From Rodentibacter heidelbergensis (GTDB taxonomy: Bacteria; Pseudomonadota; Gammaproteobacteria; Enterobacterales; Pasteurellaceae): 64,000 bases of DNA. The notes under the pieces were generated by a model. That model did not search any database, was not told where the DNA came from, and worked only from the letters and a program-made list of their open reading frames with translations. The translations under genes and the position numbers were made by a program. Where the stretch lies: positions 41,815-105,814 of the forward strand of contig NZ_MLHH01000009.1 of assembly GCF_002000125.1 (NCBI RefSeq). The letters run 5' to 3'. Shown one piece after another: positions 40,921 through 50,527 of this stretch (within the stretch, counting starts at the first letter, position 1; each line of letters begins with the position of its first letter).

Positions 40921-40959
40921 TTGCGGTATGATATCGCCGTTACACAAAATAAAAAAATG

Positions 40960-40985
40960 GGACGCCAATAGGCGTCCGTTTTATA
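40960..40985 (+). terminator. Terminator of rseB
   Basis: GGACGCC and GGCGTCC form a 7-base GC-rich stem with an AATA loop, followed by GTTTTAT. Confidence 0.7.
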
Positions 40986-41065
40986 AGAAACGAAAATAAC
41001 CTTATTGGTAATCAGCCTATTGTGGGTTTCTGACCAATAAACCAATTATCCCTTTAGTGAAAGTT

Positions 41066-42802
41066 ATGAAAAAATCTCCTCTCAAATTGACCGCACTTTT
41101 ACTTTCTCTCTCGGCATGGCCAGTATTTGCCGAACAAACCGTCGATATTGATATTCAAGGCATTAAAGGGGAGCGTGCTATTCGCAACACCGCATTGAAT
41201 GTTGAGCTCATCAGCAAAGAAGAAATGGATGGTTCTGACCGCTATAAACAGCTTGTCATTGATGCTGTTGATAAAGGCTTACGGGTATTTGGTTATTATG
41301 ATTCTTCCGTCACCTTTGAATTGAAAAAGCGAAAAGGTGAACGGGATTTGCTTATCGCCCATGTCAAACCGGGGGAACCCACACGCATTGCGGGGGTAGA
41401 GGTCAAAATTGAAGGGGAAGCGGCGCAAGATGAACATTTTGAGGCATTACGCAAAAATTTACCTAAAGAGGGGGAATTGGTTGAGCATCAAAAATATGAT
41501 GAGTATAAAAGCAGTATTTCAACCCTTGCCCTTGCCCGCGGTTATTTAGATGGAAAATTTTCCGTTTCCCGTTTAGAAATCAGCCCGGAAACCTATCAAG
41601 CCTGGTGGCGTATGCTATTTGATAGTGGGGTGCGTTATCATTATGGTGAAATCACATTCAATAATACGCAAATTCGTGAAGATTATTTGCAAAATATGTT
41701 GAAAATTAAACCGGGTGAGCCTTATTTGCTCAGTCAACTTTCTACCTTGTCTAATGATTTTTCCTCAACTAACTGGTTTAGCTCAGTATTATTGCAACCG
41801 CAGGTTGATGAAGAAAATAAAGTGGTGAATTTAGAGGTGTTGATGTATCCACGCAAAAAAAATGCCATGGAATTAGGTGTCGGCTTTGCCACCGATACCG
41901 GCCCGCATTTACAGATTGGCTGGACAAGGCCTTGGATTAATGATCGTGGACACAGCTTTCGTACCAATCTTTATGTGTCTTCACCAAAACAAACCCTTGA
42001 GGCGGTTTATAAAATTCCCCTATTAAAAAATCCGTTAAATTATTATTACGAATTTTCCGGTGGGGTGGAAAATGAGGATGATAACGACACGAAAACCACG
42101 ACTATTACGCTTGCCGGATTGCGTTATTGGAATAATGATGCAGGTTGGCAATATTTTGCCGGTGTGCGGGCGCGTTATGATAAATTTACCCAAGCGGACA
42201 TTAATGATAAAACCCTACTGGTTTACCCGACCGGCGGGTTTAACCGCACCCGTTTACGGGGGGGAATGTTCCCAACTTGGGGGGATTCGCAAAAAATTAC
42301 GGTGGATGTGGCTTACAAAGGGCTACTTTCCGATGCGAGTTTTTTTAAAGTGCAAGCCTCAACGGGTTGGATTCGTACTTATGCGGAAAATCACCGAATT
42401 ATCACTCGTGCGGAAATCGGCTATTTACATACCAAAGATATTCACAAAATTCCGCCCGCACTTCGTTTTTTTGCTGGGGGCGATCGTAGTGTGCGTGGTT
42501 ACGGTTATAAAAAAATCTCACCGAGAGATCAGAATAATAAACTCGTAGGGGGTTCCCGTTTACTCACCGGATCTTTTGAATATCAATATCAAGTTTATCC
42601 CTCATGGTGGGGGGCAACCTTTGTGGATGCAGGCCTTGCTGCAAATCGTTTTAGCAATGAAGAATTACGCTATGGCGCAGGTGTTGGGGTGCGTTGGGCA
42701 TCGCCGGTGGGGGCGATTAAATTCGATATTGCGACCCCTATTCGTGACAAAGATGACAGTAAAAATATTCAATTCTACATTGGTTTAGGCACAGAAATTT
42801 AG
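41066..42802 (+). CDS. tamA: Translocation and assembly module protein TamA
   Basis: TamA is an outer-membrane Omp85-family barrel that works with TamB in assembling some autotransporters and in lipid traffic to the outer membrane. The 578-residue protein has a signal peptide (cleaved near PVFAE), three POTRA domains (to about residue 260) and a C-terminal 16-strand barrel with the Omp85 lid-lock-like [15 protein letters not shown] segment. It ends [15 protein letters not shown] at 41057 is in frame; the ATG at 41066 gives the usual length (577 in E. coli). tamB follows after 8 bases. Its signal peptide core, like that of rseB, contains an uptake signal (41090-41098). Confidence 0.95.
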   Translation: MKKSPLKLTALLLSLSAWPVFAEQTVDIDIQGIKGERAIRNTALNVELISKEEMDGSDRYKQLVIDAVDKGLRVFGYYDSSVTFELKKRKGERDLLIAHVKPGEPTRIAGVEVKIEGEAAQDEHFEALRKNLPKEGELVEHQKYDEYKSSISTLALARGYLDGKFSVSRLEISPETYQAWWRMLFDSGVRYHYGEITFNNTQIREDYLQNMLKIKPGEPYLLSQLSTLSNDFSSTNWFSSVLLQPQVDEENKVVNLEVLMYPRKKNAMELGVGFATDTGPHLQIGWTRPWINDRGHSFRTNLYVSSPKQTLEAVYKIPLLKNPLNYYYEFSGGVENEDDNDTKTTTITLAGLRYWNNDAGWQYFAGVRARYDKFTQADINDKTLLVYPTGGFNRTRLRGGMFPTWGDSQKITVDVAYKGLLSDASFFKVQASTGWIRTYAENHRIITRAEIGYLHTKDIHKIPPALRFFAGGDRSVRGYGYKKISPRDQNNKLVGGSRLLTGSFEYQYQVYPSWWGATFVDAGLAANRFSNEELRYGAGVGVRWASPVGAIKFDIATPIRDKDDSKNIQFYIGLGTEI

Positions 42803-42810
42803 GGGAAATT

Positions 42811-45800
42811 ATGTCAGAACAAGAAATCAAAGTGCAAGAAAAGCCGCCTGCTCAGCCTACACCAAAAAAGAAAAAATCCTACTTACGCAAAGTGTTGTGT
42901 GTCACAAGTGCGGTCATTTTTGTGCCGGTTTTTACACTGGTGGGCGCACTTTCTTTTGATGCGGGTCAACGAGGCTTGCTCCAATTGGCGGATAAACTGC
43001 TTGATAGTCTTTCCATTGAGCAAATCGAAGGTGGGTTACAGCAAGGGCTAGTTTTGCAAAATGTACGTTACCAAAGCGAAGGCGTTGATACCCGCATTGC
43101 CCAAGCACGTTTACAAATGGATTTTGGTTGCCTCATTTCCGGCAAAATTTGTGTGGAAGAGATGGCTGTCAATCAGCCGGAGATCCTCATTGATAGCTCA
43201 AAATTACCGCCATCGGAACAAGAGCCTCGGGAACGTTCACCAATGAAAAAAGTGCGTTTACCCGTCAGTTTTGAGGTGAAAAATCTCAGGTTGGATCAAC
43301 TCAATTTTCAATTGGATCAAACCCATATTGCCCTTAAGCATTTTCAAAGTGCAGTCAGTTTAAATAATGAAGCGGGATTAACATTAGCGCCGACTGAAAT
43401 CAATGTCCTTAACATTAAAAGCGTTCAACTAGACCAACCTGAAAAATCAGTATCAGAAAAGAATAATCAACCGATAGATTGGGCTGCGATTGAGCAAAAT
43501 TTAACCCCAGCATTTTTAGGCAATATCACGGAAGTCAATTTACCCTTTGATCTGCATATTCCAAGCCTTAGTGCGAAAGATTGGCATTATGTGGTGCAAA
43601 ATGAACAGGGGGAAACATTACAGCAGATCACACTTTCCGCTTTTCTTTTGCAAGCCGATGCCACGGGGCATCTTGCTCAAGTGCAGAAATTGGCATTAGA
43701 CAGTTCGTTAGGCAATGTGACAGCCCAAGGCTCACTACAACTTAACGGTGATTTTCCTGTGGATTTCACCCTCACTTCCTCACTCAATGCGTTTAAAGCC
43801 AAAGACAAAGAAATCTTACCGAAAAGCGATATTACGCTTTCGCTTTCCGGTGCATTGAAAAAAACAACATCCCTTGCTTTAACCACAAAAGGGGTATTAG
43901 ATGCCGAGCTCAATGGCGAGGTGAAATTGGCAGAGGAAAAAATGCCGTTAAACCTTACGCTGAATGCCAGCAAAGGAAACTATGCTTTCGCTGAAAATTT
44001 ACCGCCACTTAAAATCAAGGATGTCAGGTTAAATGTTAGCGGTAATCTCTTGGATTATCAGGCAAAACTTAGGGGGAATGTGGAAGGGATGACGCATATT
44101 CCTGCAACGGATTTATCCCTTGATGTGAAAGGAAAATTGTATGAGGTGGACATCAACGAATTACATCTCAAGGCATTGGAGGGTACGGCAAGATTAACCG
44201 GATCGGCAAGCTGGAAAGCAGGGGCGAAATGGGAAGCGGAAGCGAATTTGAATAAAATGAATATTCGCCCTTATGTGCCAACGATTCCGGCGGTATTATC
44301 CGGTCAATTGGTGAGCTCAGGGGCGGCGAGTACGGCAGGCTGGCAGGTGGATATTCCTCATATTGATTTAACCGGTAGCCTCTCCCAGCGTCCGCTCAGT
44401 TTGAAAGGTCAGGTCTTTTTAAGTGATAAGACTTTACTTAATATCCCTGAATTGTTGCTTAATTATGGCGATAATCGGATCTATGCCAAAGGTGTATTGA
44501 GTGAACAATCGGATCTGCTATTCGATATTCATGGGCCGAATTTGCAGGGATTATACGGCGATTTAAGCGGTTCATTGATTGGTAAAGGAACACTTAAAGG
44601 GGATTTGGTGGCCCCTGATGTGAAGCTGGATCTTAATGCCAAAAATCTTCACTGGCAGAGCCTTGATATCGCCAATGCCATCGTTCAAGGCGAGGTGTCG
44701 AGTGCACCGTTGGTGAAAGGAAATCTGCTCGTTAAAGGGGGCAATCTTCGTTATGGCGAAGCAGTGGCAATACGCTCGGTGGATTTCACTCTCTCGGGTG
44801 ATGAAAAAAAACACCAACTCAGCCTGCGTTCTCAAGGTAAACCGGTAGCGGCAAATTTACAAATCTCGGGTAATTTTGACCGCACTTTACAGCAATGGAA
44901 AGGCACGTTAAGTCAAGTGCAAATTGACACCCCAATTGGAGAGCTAAAACCTACTCAACCTATTCCGCTGACCTATGATAATAAAACCATACAAGCCACA
45001 ATTGGGGCACATTGTTGGGTGAATAGCGAATTTGACTTGTGTTTTCCGCAATCTTTTAACGCAGGTAAAAAAGGGGAAATTCCATTTAACCTGAAGCGAA
45101 TTAATTTGAATTTAGTGAATAAATTGATTGAGCAGGATAGCCTAAAAGGGCAACTAAGAAGCGAAGGAAAAGTGGCGTGGTTTAGTGATAAACCTTTTGT
45201 GTTAAATCTTGCGCTAAATGGCGATAATCTCGCTTTAGCACAGAAATTGGATTACCGCACTTTTAAATTGGCTATTCCACAACTTAGGCTCAATGCGGAG
45301 ATTCAAAATAATAATCTGATATTAAAATCGGACATTAATGTTCAAAATCAAGGTCGTATTCGTACGGATTTAAAACTCAATGATTTAAGTGGCACCCGTC
45401 AGCTTGGTGGTACATTTAACATTGAGGGTTTAAATTTAACTTTATTCAATCAACTATTTAGCCAAGGCGAAAATATCAGTGGCGATATCACTTCGTCACT
45501 GAGTTTTGGGGGAAATCTTGAAAAACCTTTGTTAAACGGCAATGTTGATCTTCGAAATGTGAAAACCACCTTAAAAATGTTACCTTTTAAGGTGACAAAT
45601 GGCGAAGTGGCCCTGCGTTTTTCCGGCACCCATTCAACCTTGCAAGGTCATATCCAAACCCCGGAGGGGCAGCTGAAAATGAGCGGACAGGCCGATTGGA
45701 CGAATATCGCCAATTGGCGAACAGAAGTTCGGGCTGAAACAGAAAACTTTAAACTTGATCTTCCTGCAATGGGAAAACTTCGCCTTTCCACCAATGTGCT

Positions 45801-46707
45801 GGCGAAAGCCACCCCCCAATTATTGGAATTATCGGGAAACGTTGCCATTCCTTGGGCAAGAATTAAAATCGACAGCCTACCGGATAATGCTGAACCGGTG
45901 AGTGAAGATGAAGTCATTTTAAACGGGCCACGGAAAAGTAAACCGGAATTAATTAACCGTGAGTTTGCCTCAACCACCCAATCCGGTATGGCGATTCGTT
46001 CTGATCTTAAGATCAACATTGGTAATGATGTGCATTTTGATGCCTATGGGTTTAAATCGAATTTGGAGGGAGTTCTTTCGGTTAAACAAGAAAAAGGACG
46101 CTTAGGGCTATATGGACAAATTGACCTCAAAAACGGGCGTTATGCCTCTTTTGGACAGGATTTGGTCATTCGCAAAGGACAAATTCACTTTTCCGGTTTG
46201 CCTTCACAACCTATGCTGAATATTGAGGCGATTCGTAATCCGGAAGCGATGGAAGATAACAAGGTTACTGCAGGGGTAAAAGTGATTGGGGTGGCGACCA
46301 ATCCGGAAGTCACGGTGTTCTCTGAACCGGCAAAACCACAGGATCAAGCCCTTTCTTATTTATTAACCGGGCGTTCTTTGGAAAACAGTGGCGAAGCAGG
46401 CTCAGCCGGCTCGGTGGGGGCGGCTTTACTGGGAATGGGCTTAGCGAAAAGCGGTAAATTTGTGGGCGGAATTGGCGAAGTCTTTGGTATTCAAGATCTC
46501 AATCTTGGCACAGCCGGTGTCGGAGATAGCTCAAAAGTTCAGGTGAGCGGGAATATTGGTAAAAATCTCCAAATAAAATATGGCGTTGGGTTATTTGACG
46601 GATTGGCGGAGGTGACTTTGCGTTATCGCCTGTTGCCACAACTTTATTTCCAATCCATTTCAAGCACCAACCAAGTGTTTGATTTACTTTATCAGTTTGA
46701 ATTTTAG
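42811..46707 (+). CDS. tamB: Translocation and assembly module protein TamB
   Basis: TamB is a very long inner-membrane-anchored AsmA-like protein that spans the periplasm as a beta-groove and pairs with TamA. The protein has 1298 residues (E. coli 1259). A cytosolic Lys- and Pro-rich tail (to about residue 28) is followed by one transmembrane helix (VLCVTSAVIFVPVFTLVGALSF), a long beta-rich middle and the C-terminal DUF490 domain (from about residue 950) ending LYQFEF. AGGGGAAATT precedes the ATG. It lies between tamA and ppx, the order also found in Haemophilus. Confidence 0.95.
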   Translation: MSEQEIKVQEKPPAQPTPKKKKSYLRKVLCVTSAVIFVPVFTLVGALSFDAGQRGLLQLADKLLDSLSIEQIEGGLQQGLVLQNVRYQSEGVDTRIAQARLQMDFGCLISGKICVEEMAVNQPEILIDSSKLPPSEQEPRERSPMKKVRLPVSFEVKNLRLDQLNFQLDQTHIALKHFQSAVSLNNEAGLTLAPTEINVLNIKSVQLDQPEKSVSEKNNQPIDWAAIEQNLTPAFLGNITEVNLPFDLHIPSLSAKDWHYVVQNEQGETLQQITLSAFLLQADATGHLAQVQKLALDSSLGNVTAQGSLQLNGDFPVDFTLTSSLNAFKAKDKEILPKSDITLSLSGALKKTTSLALTTKGVLDAELNGEVKLAEEKMPLNLTLNASKGNYAFAENLPPLKIKDVRLNVSGNLLDYQAKLRGNVEGMTHIPATDLSLDVKGKLYEVDINELHLKALEGTARLTGSASWKAGAKWEAEANLNKMNIRPYVPTIPAVLSGQLVSSGAASTAGWQVDIPHIDLTGSLSQRPLSLKGQVFLSDKTLLNIPELLLNYGDNRIYAKGVLSEQSDLLFDIHGPNLQGLYGDLSGSLIGKGTLKGDLVAPDVKLDLNAKNLHWQSLDIANAIVQGEVSSAPLVKGNLLVKGGNLRYGEAVAIRSVDFTLSGDEKKHQLSLRSQGKPVAANLQISGNFDRTLQQWKGTLSQVQIDTPIGELKPTQPIPLTYDNKTIQATIGAHCWVNSEFDLCFPQSFNAGKKGEIPFNLKRINLNLVNKLIEQDSLKGQLRSEGKVAWFSDKPFVLNLALNGDNLALAQKLDYRTFKLAIPQLRLNAEIQNNNLILKSDINVQNQGRIRTDLKLNDLSGTRQLGGTFNIEGLNLTLFNQLFSQGENISGDITSSLSFGGNLEKPLLNGNVDLRNVKTTLKMLPFKVTNGEVALRFSGTHSTLQGHIQTPEGQLKMSGQADWTNIANWRTEVRAETENFKLDLPAMGKLRLSTNVLAKATPQLLELSGNVAIPWARIKIDSLPDNAEPVSEDEVILNGPRKSKPELINREFASTTQSGMAIRSDLKINIGNDVHFDAYGFKSNLEGVLSVKQEKGRLGLYGQIDLKNGRYASFGQDLVIRKGQIHFSGLPSQPMLNIEAIRNPEAMEDNKVTAGVKVIGVATNPEVTVFSEPAKPQDQALSYLLTGRSLENSGEAGSAGSVGAALLGMGLAKSGKFVGGIGEVFGIQDLNLGTAGVGDSSKVQVSGNIGKNLQIKYGVGLFDGLAEVTLRYRLLPQLYFQSISSTNQVFDLLYQFEF

Positions 46708-46716
46708 GAACCATTA

Positions 46717-48261
46717 ATGAATAACGAAATACAATTTGAACAAGAGATATTGCCTCAAGGGCGAACCAATGTGCGTGAAATTGCGGCTATCGATCTCGGC
46801 TCGAACAGTTTCCATATGATTGTGGCACGCATTATGAACGGCTCTATTCAAGTGTTATCACGCTTAAAACAAAAAGTGAAATTAGCCGAAGGGCTTGATG
46901 AAAATGCTGTACTAAGCCAAGAAGCCATTACCCGAGGTGTCAATTGTTTAGCGTTGTTTGCAGAACGTTTGCAGGGTTTTGCACCGGAAAATGTGAATGT
47001 GGTCGGCACCTATACCCTAAGAAGAGCGGTCAATAATGACGAATTTTTACGTCAAGCGGCGGCGGTTTTTCCTTACCCGATTAATATTATTAGCGGGCAA
47101 ACAGAAGCGAAAACTATTTATGCCGGGGTGTGCCATACTCAGCCGGAAAAAGGCAGAAAATTGGTGGTGGATATTGGTGGCGGATCGACGGAAATGATTG
47201 TAGGTGATGATTTCACCCCCATTATTGCGCAAAGTCGTCATATGGGTTGTGTAAGTTTTGCTTCACAATATTTTAAGCATGGTGAAATTTCTCAAGAAAA
47301 TTTTGAAAAAGCCTATCAAAGTGCGGTCAATAAAATTGAAGATTTAGGCTGGGAATATCGCAATCTGGGTTGGCAATCCGTGTTAGGTTCTTCCGGTACG
47401 ATCAAAACCGTACATCAAGTGATTGCCGCCACCTTAGATCCGAATGGCATCATCACCAAAGCCCGTTTGAATGATTTAGTTGAGCAAACCTTACAGGCCC
47501 GCCATTTTGATGAATTAAATCTGATTGGATTAAACCCGGATCGGGCGGATGTTTTTGTGCCGGGATTGGCGATTTTAAGCGCGGTGTTTGATGTATTTCA
47601 TATTGATAATATGCGTTACTCAGACGGTGCATTGCGTGAAGGGATGATTTACAGCCTTGAGAAAAATTTCCAAGTGGCGGATATTCGTGCCCGCACAGCA
47701 TGGGGCTTAACAGAACAATTTGATATTGATACCGCTCAAGCCCACCGCACAGCAGGCAGTGCCAATTTACTGGCTCATCAATATACACAATGGCGCAACC
47801 CAATATTGCTGGAGGAAATGCAAAGTGTCTTGCTTTGGGCTGCACGGCTTCATGAAGTGGGGCTTGTTATCAACCATAAAGGCATGCAAAAACATTCAGC
47901 CTATATTCTACAAAATATGGAATTACCGGGCTTTGACAGGGAACAACAACGTTTGCTTGCCTTGCTTGTCCGTGTGCATATTGGTGTCTTAAAATCCTCG
48001 GATATCATCCCATTTGCCCGTTATGACGAGCAAGATGTGTTGGCATTAATTCGTTTATTACGCCTTGCGGTGATCTTAAATAAATCCCGCCAAGCCACAG
48101 AGAAAACCCAGACAATCACCCTCAAAACCCTCCGTCATCCGACCGATTGGGTATTAACATTTGAACCCGCCTATCTTGAGCGTAACCCTCTAATTTGGAA
48201 TGAACTTCGCCAAGAAAGCCACAATTTAAAAGAGTTGGAATTGGGATTGGTGTTTAATTAA
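46717..48261 (+). CDS. ppx: Exopolyphosphatase
   Basis: Ppx removes terminal phosphates from polyphosphate; its relative GppA hydrolyses pppGpp, and in Pasteurellaceae one protein may do both. The 514-residue protein has the ASKHA fold: phosphate-1 motif AAIDLGSNSFHMIVAR, phosphate-2 motif VVDIGGGSTEMIV and a C-terminal HD-like domain (LLWAARLHEVGLVINHKGMQKHSAYIL). It lies 9 bases after tamB (GGAACC before the ATG), so it is in the tamAB operon. No polyphosphate kinase gene is adjacent. Confidence 0.93.
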   Translation: MNNEIQFEQEILPQGRTNVREIAAIDLGSNSFHMIVARIMNGSIQVLSRLKQKVKLAEGLDENAVLSQEAITRGVNCLALFAERLQGFAPENVNVVGTYTLRRAVNNDEFLRQAAAVFPYPINIISGQTEAKTIYAGVCHTQPEKGRKLVVDIGGGSTEMIVGDDFTPIIAQSRHMGCVSFASQYFKHGEISQENFEKAYQSAVNKIEDLGWEYRNLGWQSVLGSSGTIKTVHQVIAATLDPNGIITKARLNDLVEQTLQARHFDELNLIGLNPDRADVFVPGLAILSAVFDVFHIDNMRYSDGALREGMIYSLEKNFQVADIRARTAWGLTEQFDIDTAQAHRTAGSANLLAHQYTQWRNPILLEEMQSVLLWAARLHEVGLVINHKGMQKHSAYILQNMELPGFDREQQRLLALLVRVHIGVLKSSDIIPFARYDEQDVLALIRLLRLAVILNKSRQATEKTQTITLKTLRHPTDWVLTFEPAYLERNPLIWNELRQESHNLKELELGLVFN

Positions 48262-48385
48262 CACTGCATAAATACTGAGTTTTTAGTGGGAATATTGCGT
48301 ATTTTTATATTTGATAAATAGATGAAAAATTCATAGAATTAATTTTCGTTAAAGCAAGGTATATAGATAAATGAAGGGGGGAGTT

Positions 48386-48868
48386 ATGAGCGTAAAAGAT
48401 ACCGCACAGCGTGTTCTAGATGCTTTTTGGGATCGTAACATTCCTGTAAATATTGATGATATTGCCCAAAAAATGGGAGTTGAAGTTTGTTATTTACCTA
48501 CATTACCGGGTGGTGAAGATATTTCCGGACGTTTTGATATTGTCAATGGTACCCCAACTTGTACTGTTCGTAGCACGGATGTTTTACAGCGCCAACGTTT
48601 TACTCTCGCACATGAATTAGGGCATTTTGCATTAAATCATGGTGGTGGATTTCGTGATAATTCAGCTTCTTTTAACATCGCTAACTATGATCAAAGAGAG
48701 GTTGATGCCAATGCCTTTGCGGCAGAATTGGTGATGCCGACAGTGGCAATAAATTATGCGATTGATAGGTTGAATATCCAATCGATCAATGAATTAGCTG
48801 AATTATTCAATGTGTCGGTTCCTGCAATGACTTATCGTTTGAAGAATTTAGGTATTCTACTAAATTAA
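48386..48868 (+). CDS. ImmA/IrrE-family metallopeptidase
   Basis: This 160-residue protein has the zinc-protease motif HELGH at residues 76-80 (TLAHELGHFALNH), a third-ligand region REVDANAFAAELVMP, and a C-terminal helical segment (INELAELFNVSVPAMTYRL). ImmA/IrrE proteins cleave phage-type or stress repressors, usually encoded beside them. Here there is no XRE-type repressor gene next to it; instead a two-helix membrane protein follows after 9 bases. An ATG at 48371 is in frame, but AAGGGGGGAG lies between it and the ATG at 48386. The gene looks like an accessory insertion between ppx and yqaB. Confidence 0.88.
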   Translation: MSVKDTAQRVLDAFWDRNIPVNIDDIAQKMGVEVCYLPTLPGGEDISGRFDIVNGTPTCTVRSTDVLQRQRFTLAHELGHFALNHGGGFRDNSASFNIANYDQREVDANAFAAELVMPTVAINYAIDRLNIQSINELAELFNVSVPAMTYRLKNLGILLN

Positions 48869-48877
48869 GGAAAAATT

Positions 48878-49315
48878 ATGGTAGATAATAAAGGTATACA
48901 TATTCCACAAGACAACCTCAAAAGTGAGAATTTTGTTGGCGCAGAAAATAATCAAATTCCTCCAACTAATCCACAACTTACGAAAGGTCCGGTTATTAAT
49001 CCTCAGGATTTAATTGATTACGAAAAAGAACGCCGGCTTTTATTTAAATGTGCTTTTTGGGTGGCTATTGTTATTATCTTCGCCTTGTATACAGGATTTG
49101 CTTTTTGGATTTTCCGTCAGGCGATGAGTTATCACATTCATGATAATGTCTGGCATATCGCAGTGATTTTGGTGGTGCCTCCAACCACATTGCTTTTCCT
49201 ATTATTGAAAGTGTTATCAAGACAGCAATCGACTGAATCCTCAGGTTATTCACCGCTTGCGGAGTTCGGAAATCAGCTACTTAATGTATTAAGAGAGTTT
49301 CTAAGTAAAAAATAG
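48878..49315 (+). CDS. Two-helix membrane protein paired with the ImmA-like protease
   Basis: I do not recognise this 145-residue protein. It has a long hydrophilic N-terminal part (1-55, rich in Asn, Gln and Pro), two transmembrane helices (about 57-79 and 92-111) joined by a short loop with His residues, and a C-terminal basic tail ending FLSKK. AAGGAAAAATT precedes the ATG, 9 bases after the protease gene, so the two are probably co-transcribed. A possible role as a substrate or membrane effector of the protease is inference only. Confidence 0.75.
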   Translation: MVDNKGIHIPQDNLKSENFVGAENNQIPPTNPQLTKGPVINPQDLIDYEKERRLLFKCAFWVAIVIIFALYTGFAFWIFRQAMSYHIHDNVWHIAVILVVPPTTLLFLLLKVLSRQQSTESSGYSPLAEFGNQLLNVLREFLSKK

Positions 49316-49357
49316 TCATGAGATTTTATTTCAAATCAAATATATAAGGGGCGATAA

Positions 49358-49735
49358 TTATTGCTCCTTATATATTTTAGGCTGTGCTAATAATAATGAA
49401 TGAACATTCGCCAAAAAATAGGTTTGTTCAGCATGGGGAATGTGAAAAGGAATGAGGGAAAGTAAATCTTCGTGAATTTTTAAAACTTGTGGAAAATTGA
49501 CCGCACTTTGGATTTCTTCAAACATTTCTTGATAAAGTGGGGAAGCGCAGCCGCCACGTTCAATTCGCCCTAGGCTACAGGCAATATGGAATAATAACGT
49601 ATCCACGAGGGCGGAATTGACATCGACTTTCCAATAATGCTCTAGGCGATCACGCAACTGAAAGACCACATCAATAATCGGTTGATTGATCTGATTGCGT
49701 AATTTCCACCGTTCAAGCTGATTAAGCAGTCGCAT
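49358..49735 (-). CDS. Stand-alone PRD-domain protein
   Basis: This 125-residue protein looks like a single PTS-regulation domain. Conserved-type His residues occur in TLLFHIACSLGRIERGG and ANVHSLLLAQ, with the helix pattern LLSLIPFHIPHAEQTYFLANVH before the last. PRDs are phosphorylated by HPr or EIIB and usually sit inside antiterminators or activators; here no RNA- or DNA-binding part is present. AGAGGAAC lies 11 bases before the ATG at 49735; a longer start at 49768 is less likely. An uptake signal lies within the gene (49499). Its partner is unknown. Confidence 0.7.
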   Translation of the reverse strand: MRLLNQLERWKLRNQINQPIIDVVFQLRDRLEHYWKVDVNSALVDTLLFHIACSLGRIERGGCASPLYQEMFEEIQSAVNFPQVLKIHEDLLSLIPFHIPHAEQTYFLANVHSLLLAQPKIYKEQ

Positions 49736-49854
49736 TTTTATTTCTGTTCCTCTAAAATCTCCACCCATAATCTACCGCACTTTATATCAAGAAAACAGTG
49801 CAGGGATCACAAATTTGGCATAAAGCTTAAAATAGTTAAGGAAGAAAGAAAACG

Positions 49855-50454
49855 ATGATAGATAATAGCCTTTTCAATCACTATGAAGGATTGATTTTTG
49901 ATATGGATGGCACACTCATTGATACCATGCCGGTACATGCCAGAGCTTGGTCAATGGTAGGCGAGCAGTTTGGTTATGAGTTTGATAGCCAAATTATGTA
50001 TCAATTAGGTGGGGCGACAGTCAGCACCATTGCCTCCGCTATTATGGAGAAAGCCGGTATGCCACCCCATCGCCTTGATGAAGTGATCGCCGCAAAACGG
50101 AAGCTTTCTTATCAATTAATCCCGACAGAATCCACTTTGCTCCCAACGTTTGAAATCGTTCGACATTATCATCAGAAAAAATCGATTGCATTAGGCTCGG
50201 GATCGCACCGTCAGCTTATTAATATGTTGATGGATAAACTGGCGATTGCCCCTTATTTTGATGCGATTGTCAGTGCTGATGATGTAAAAGCACACAAACC
50301 CGATCCTGAAACCTTTTTACGTTGTGCCCAATTAACCGGTGTAAAGCCCCAAAATTGCATTGTGTTTGAAGATGCCGATTTAGGCGTTCAGGCGGGGTTG
50401 AATGCGGGTATGGACGTTTTTGATGTGCGTACTCAACAAATTATCAAGGCATAA
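49855..50454 (+). CDS. yqaB: HAD-family phosphatase YqaB
   Basis: YqaB is a cytosolic haloacid-dehalogenase-type phosphatase; the E. coli protein acts on fructose-1-phosphate. The 199-residue protein has motif I FDMDGTLIDTMP (Asp nucleophile), motif II LGSGS and motifs III-IV (KPDPETF ... VFEDADLGVQAG). Its cap domain is small, like beta-phosphoglucomutase. AGGAAGAAAGAAA precedes the ATG. yqaA follows, as in E. coli, but with a 22-codon reading frame between them. Confidence 0.92.
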   Translation: MIDNSLFNHYEGLIFDMDGTLIDTMPVHARAWSMVGEQFGYEFDSQIMYQLGGATVSTIASAIMEKAGMPPHRLDEVIAAKRKLSYQLIPTESTLLPTFEIVRHYHQKKSIALGSGSHRQLINMLMDKLAIAPYFDAIVSADDVKAHKPDPETFLRCAQLTGVKPQNCIVFEDADLGVQAGLNAGMDVFDVRTQQIIKA

Positions 50455-50456
50455 TC

Positions 50457-50525
50457 ATGACTGAATATGAAAAAATGATGGCAGGTTTAGTGCGTTATAT
50501 ACAAATTTATCAACCCGAACGCTAA
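50457..50525 (+). pseudogene. Possible remnant of a maltose/nodulation-type O-acetyltransferase
   Basis: A 22-codon frame reads MTEYEKMMAG and ends at TAA. The first ten residues match the start of Maa-type sugar O-acetyltransferases. In the next frame the DNA continues SALYTNLSTRT, close to the family's following residues, which suggests a frameshifted and truncated leftover. It starts two bases after yqaB. It could also be a short peptide gene; nothing confirms function. Confidence 0.35.
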
Positions 50526-50527
50526 AT

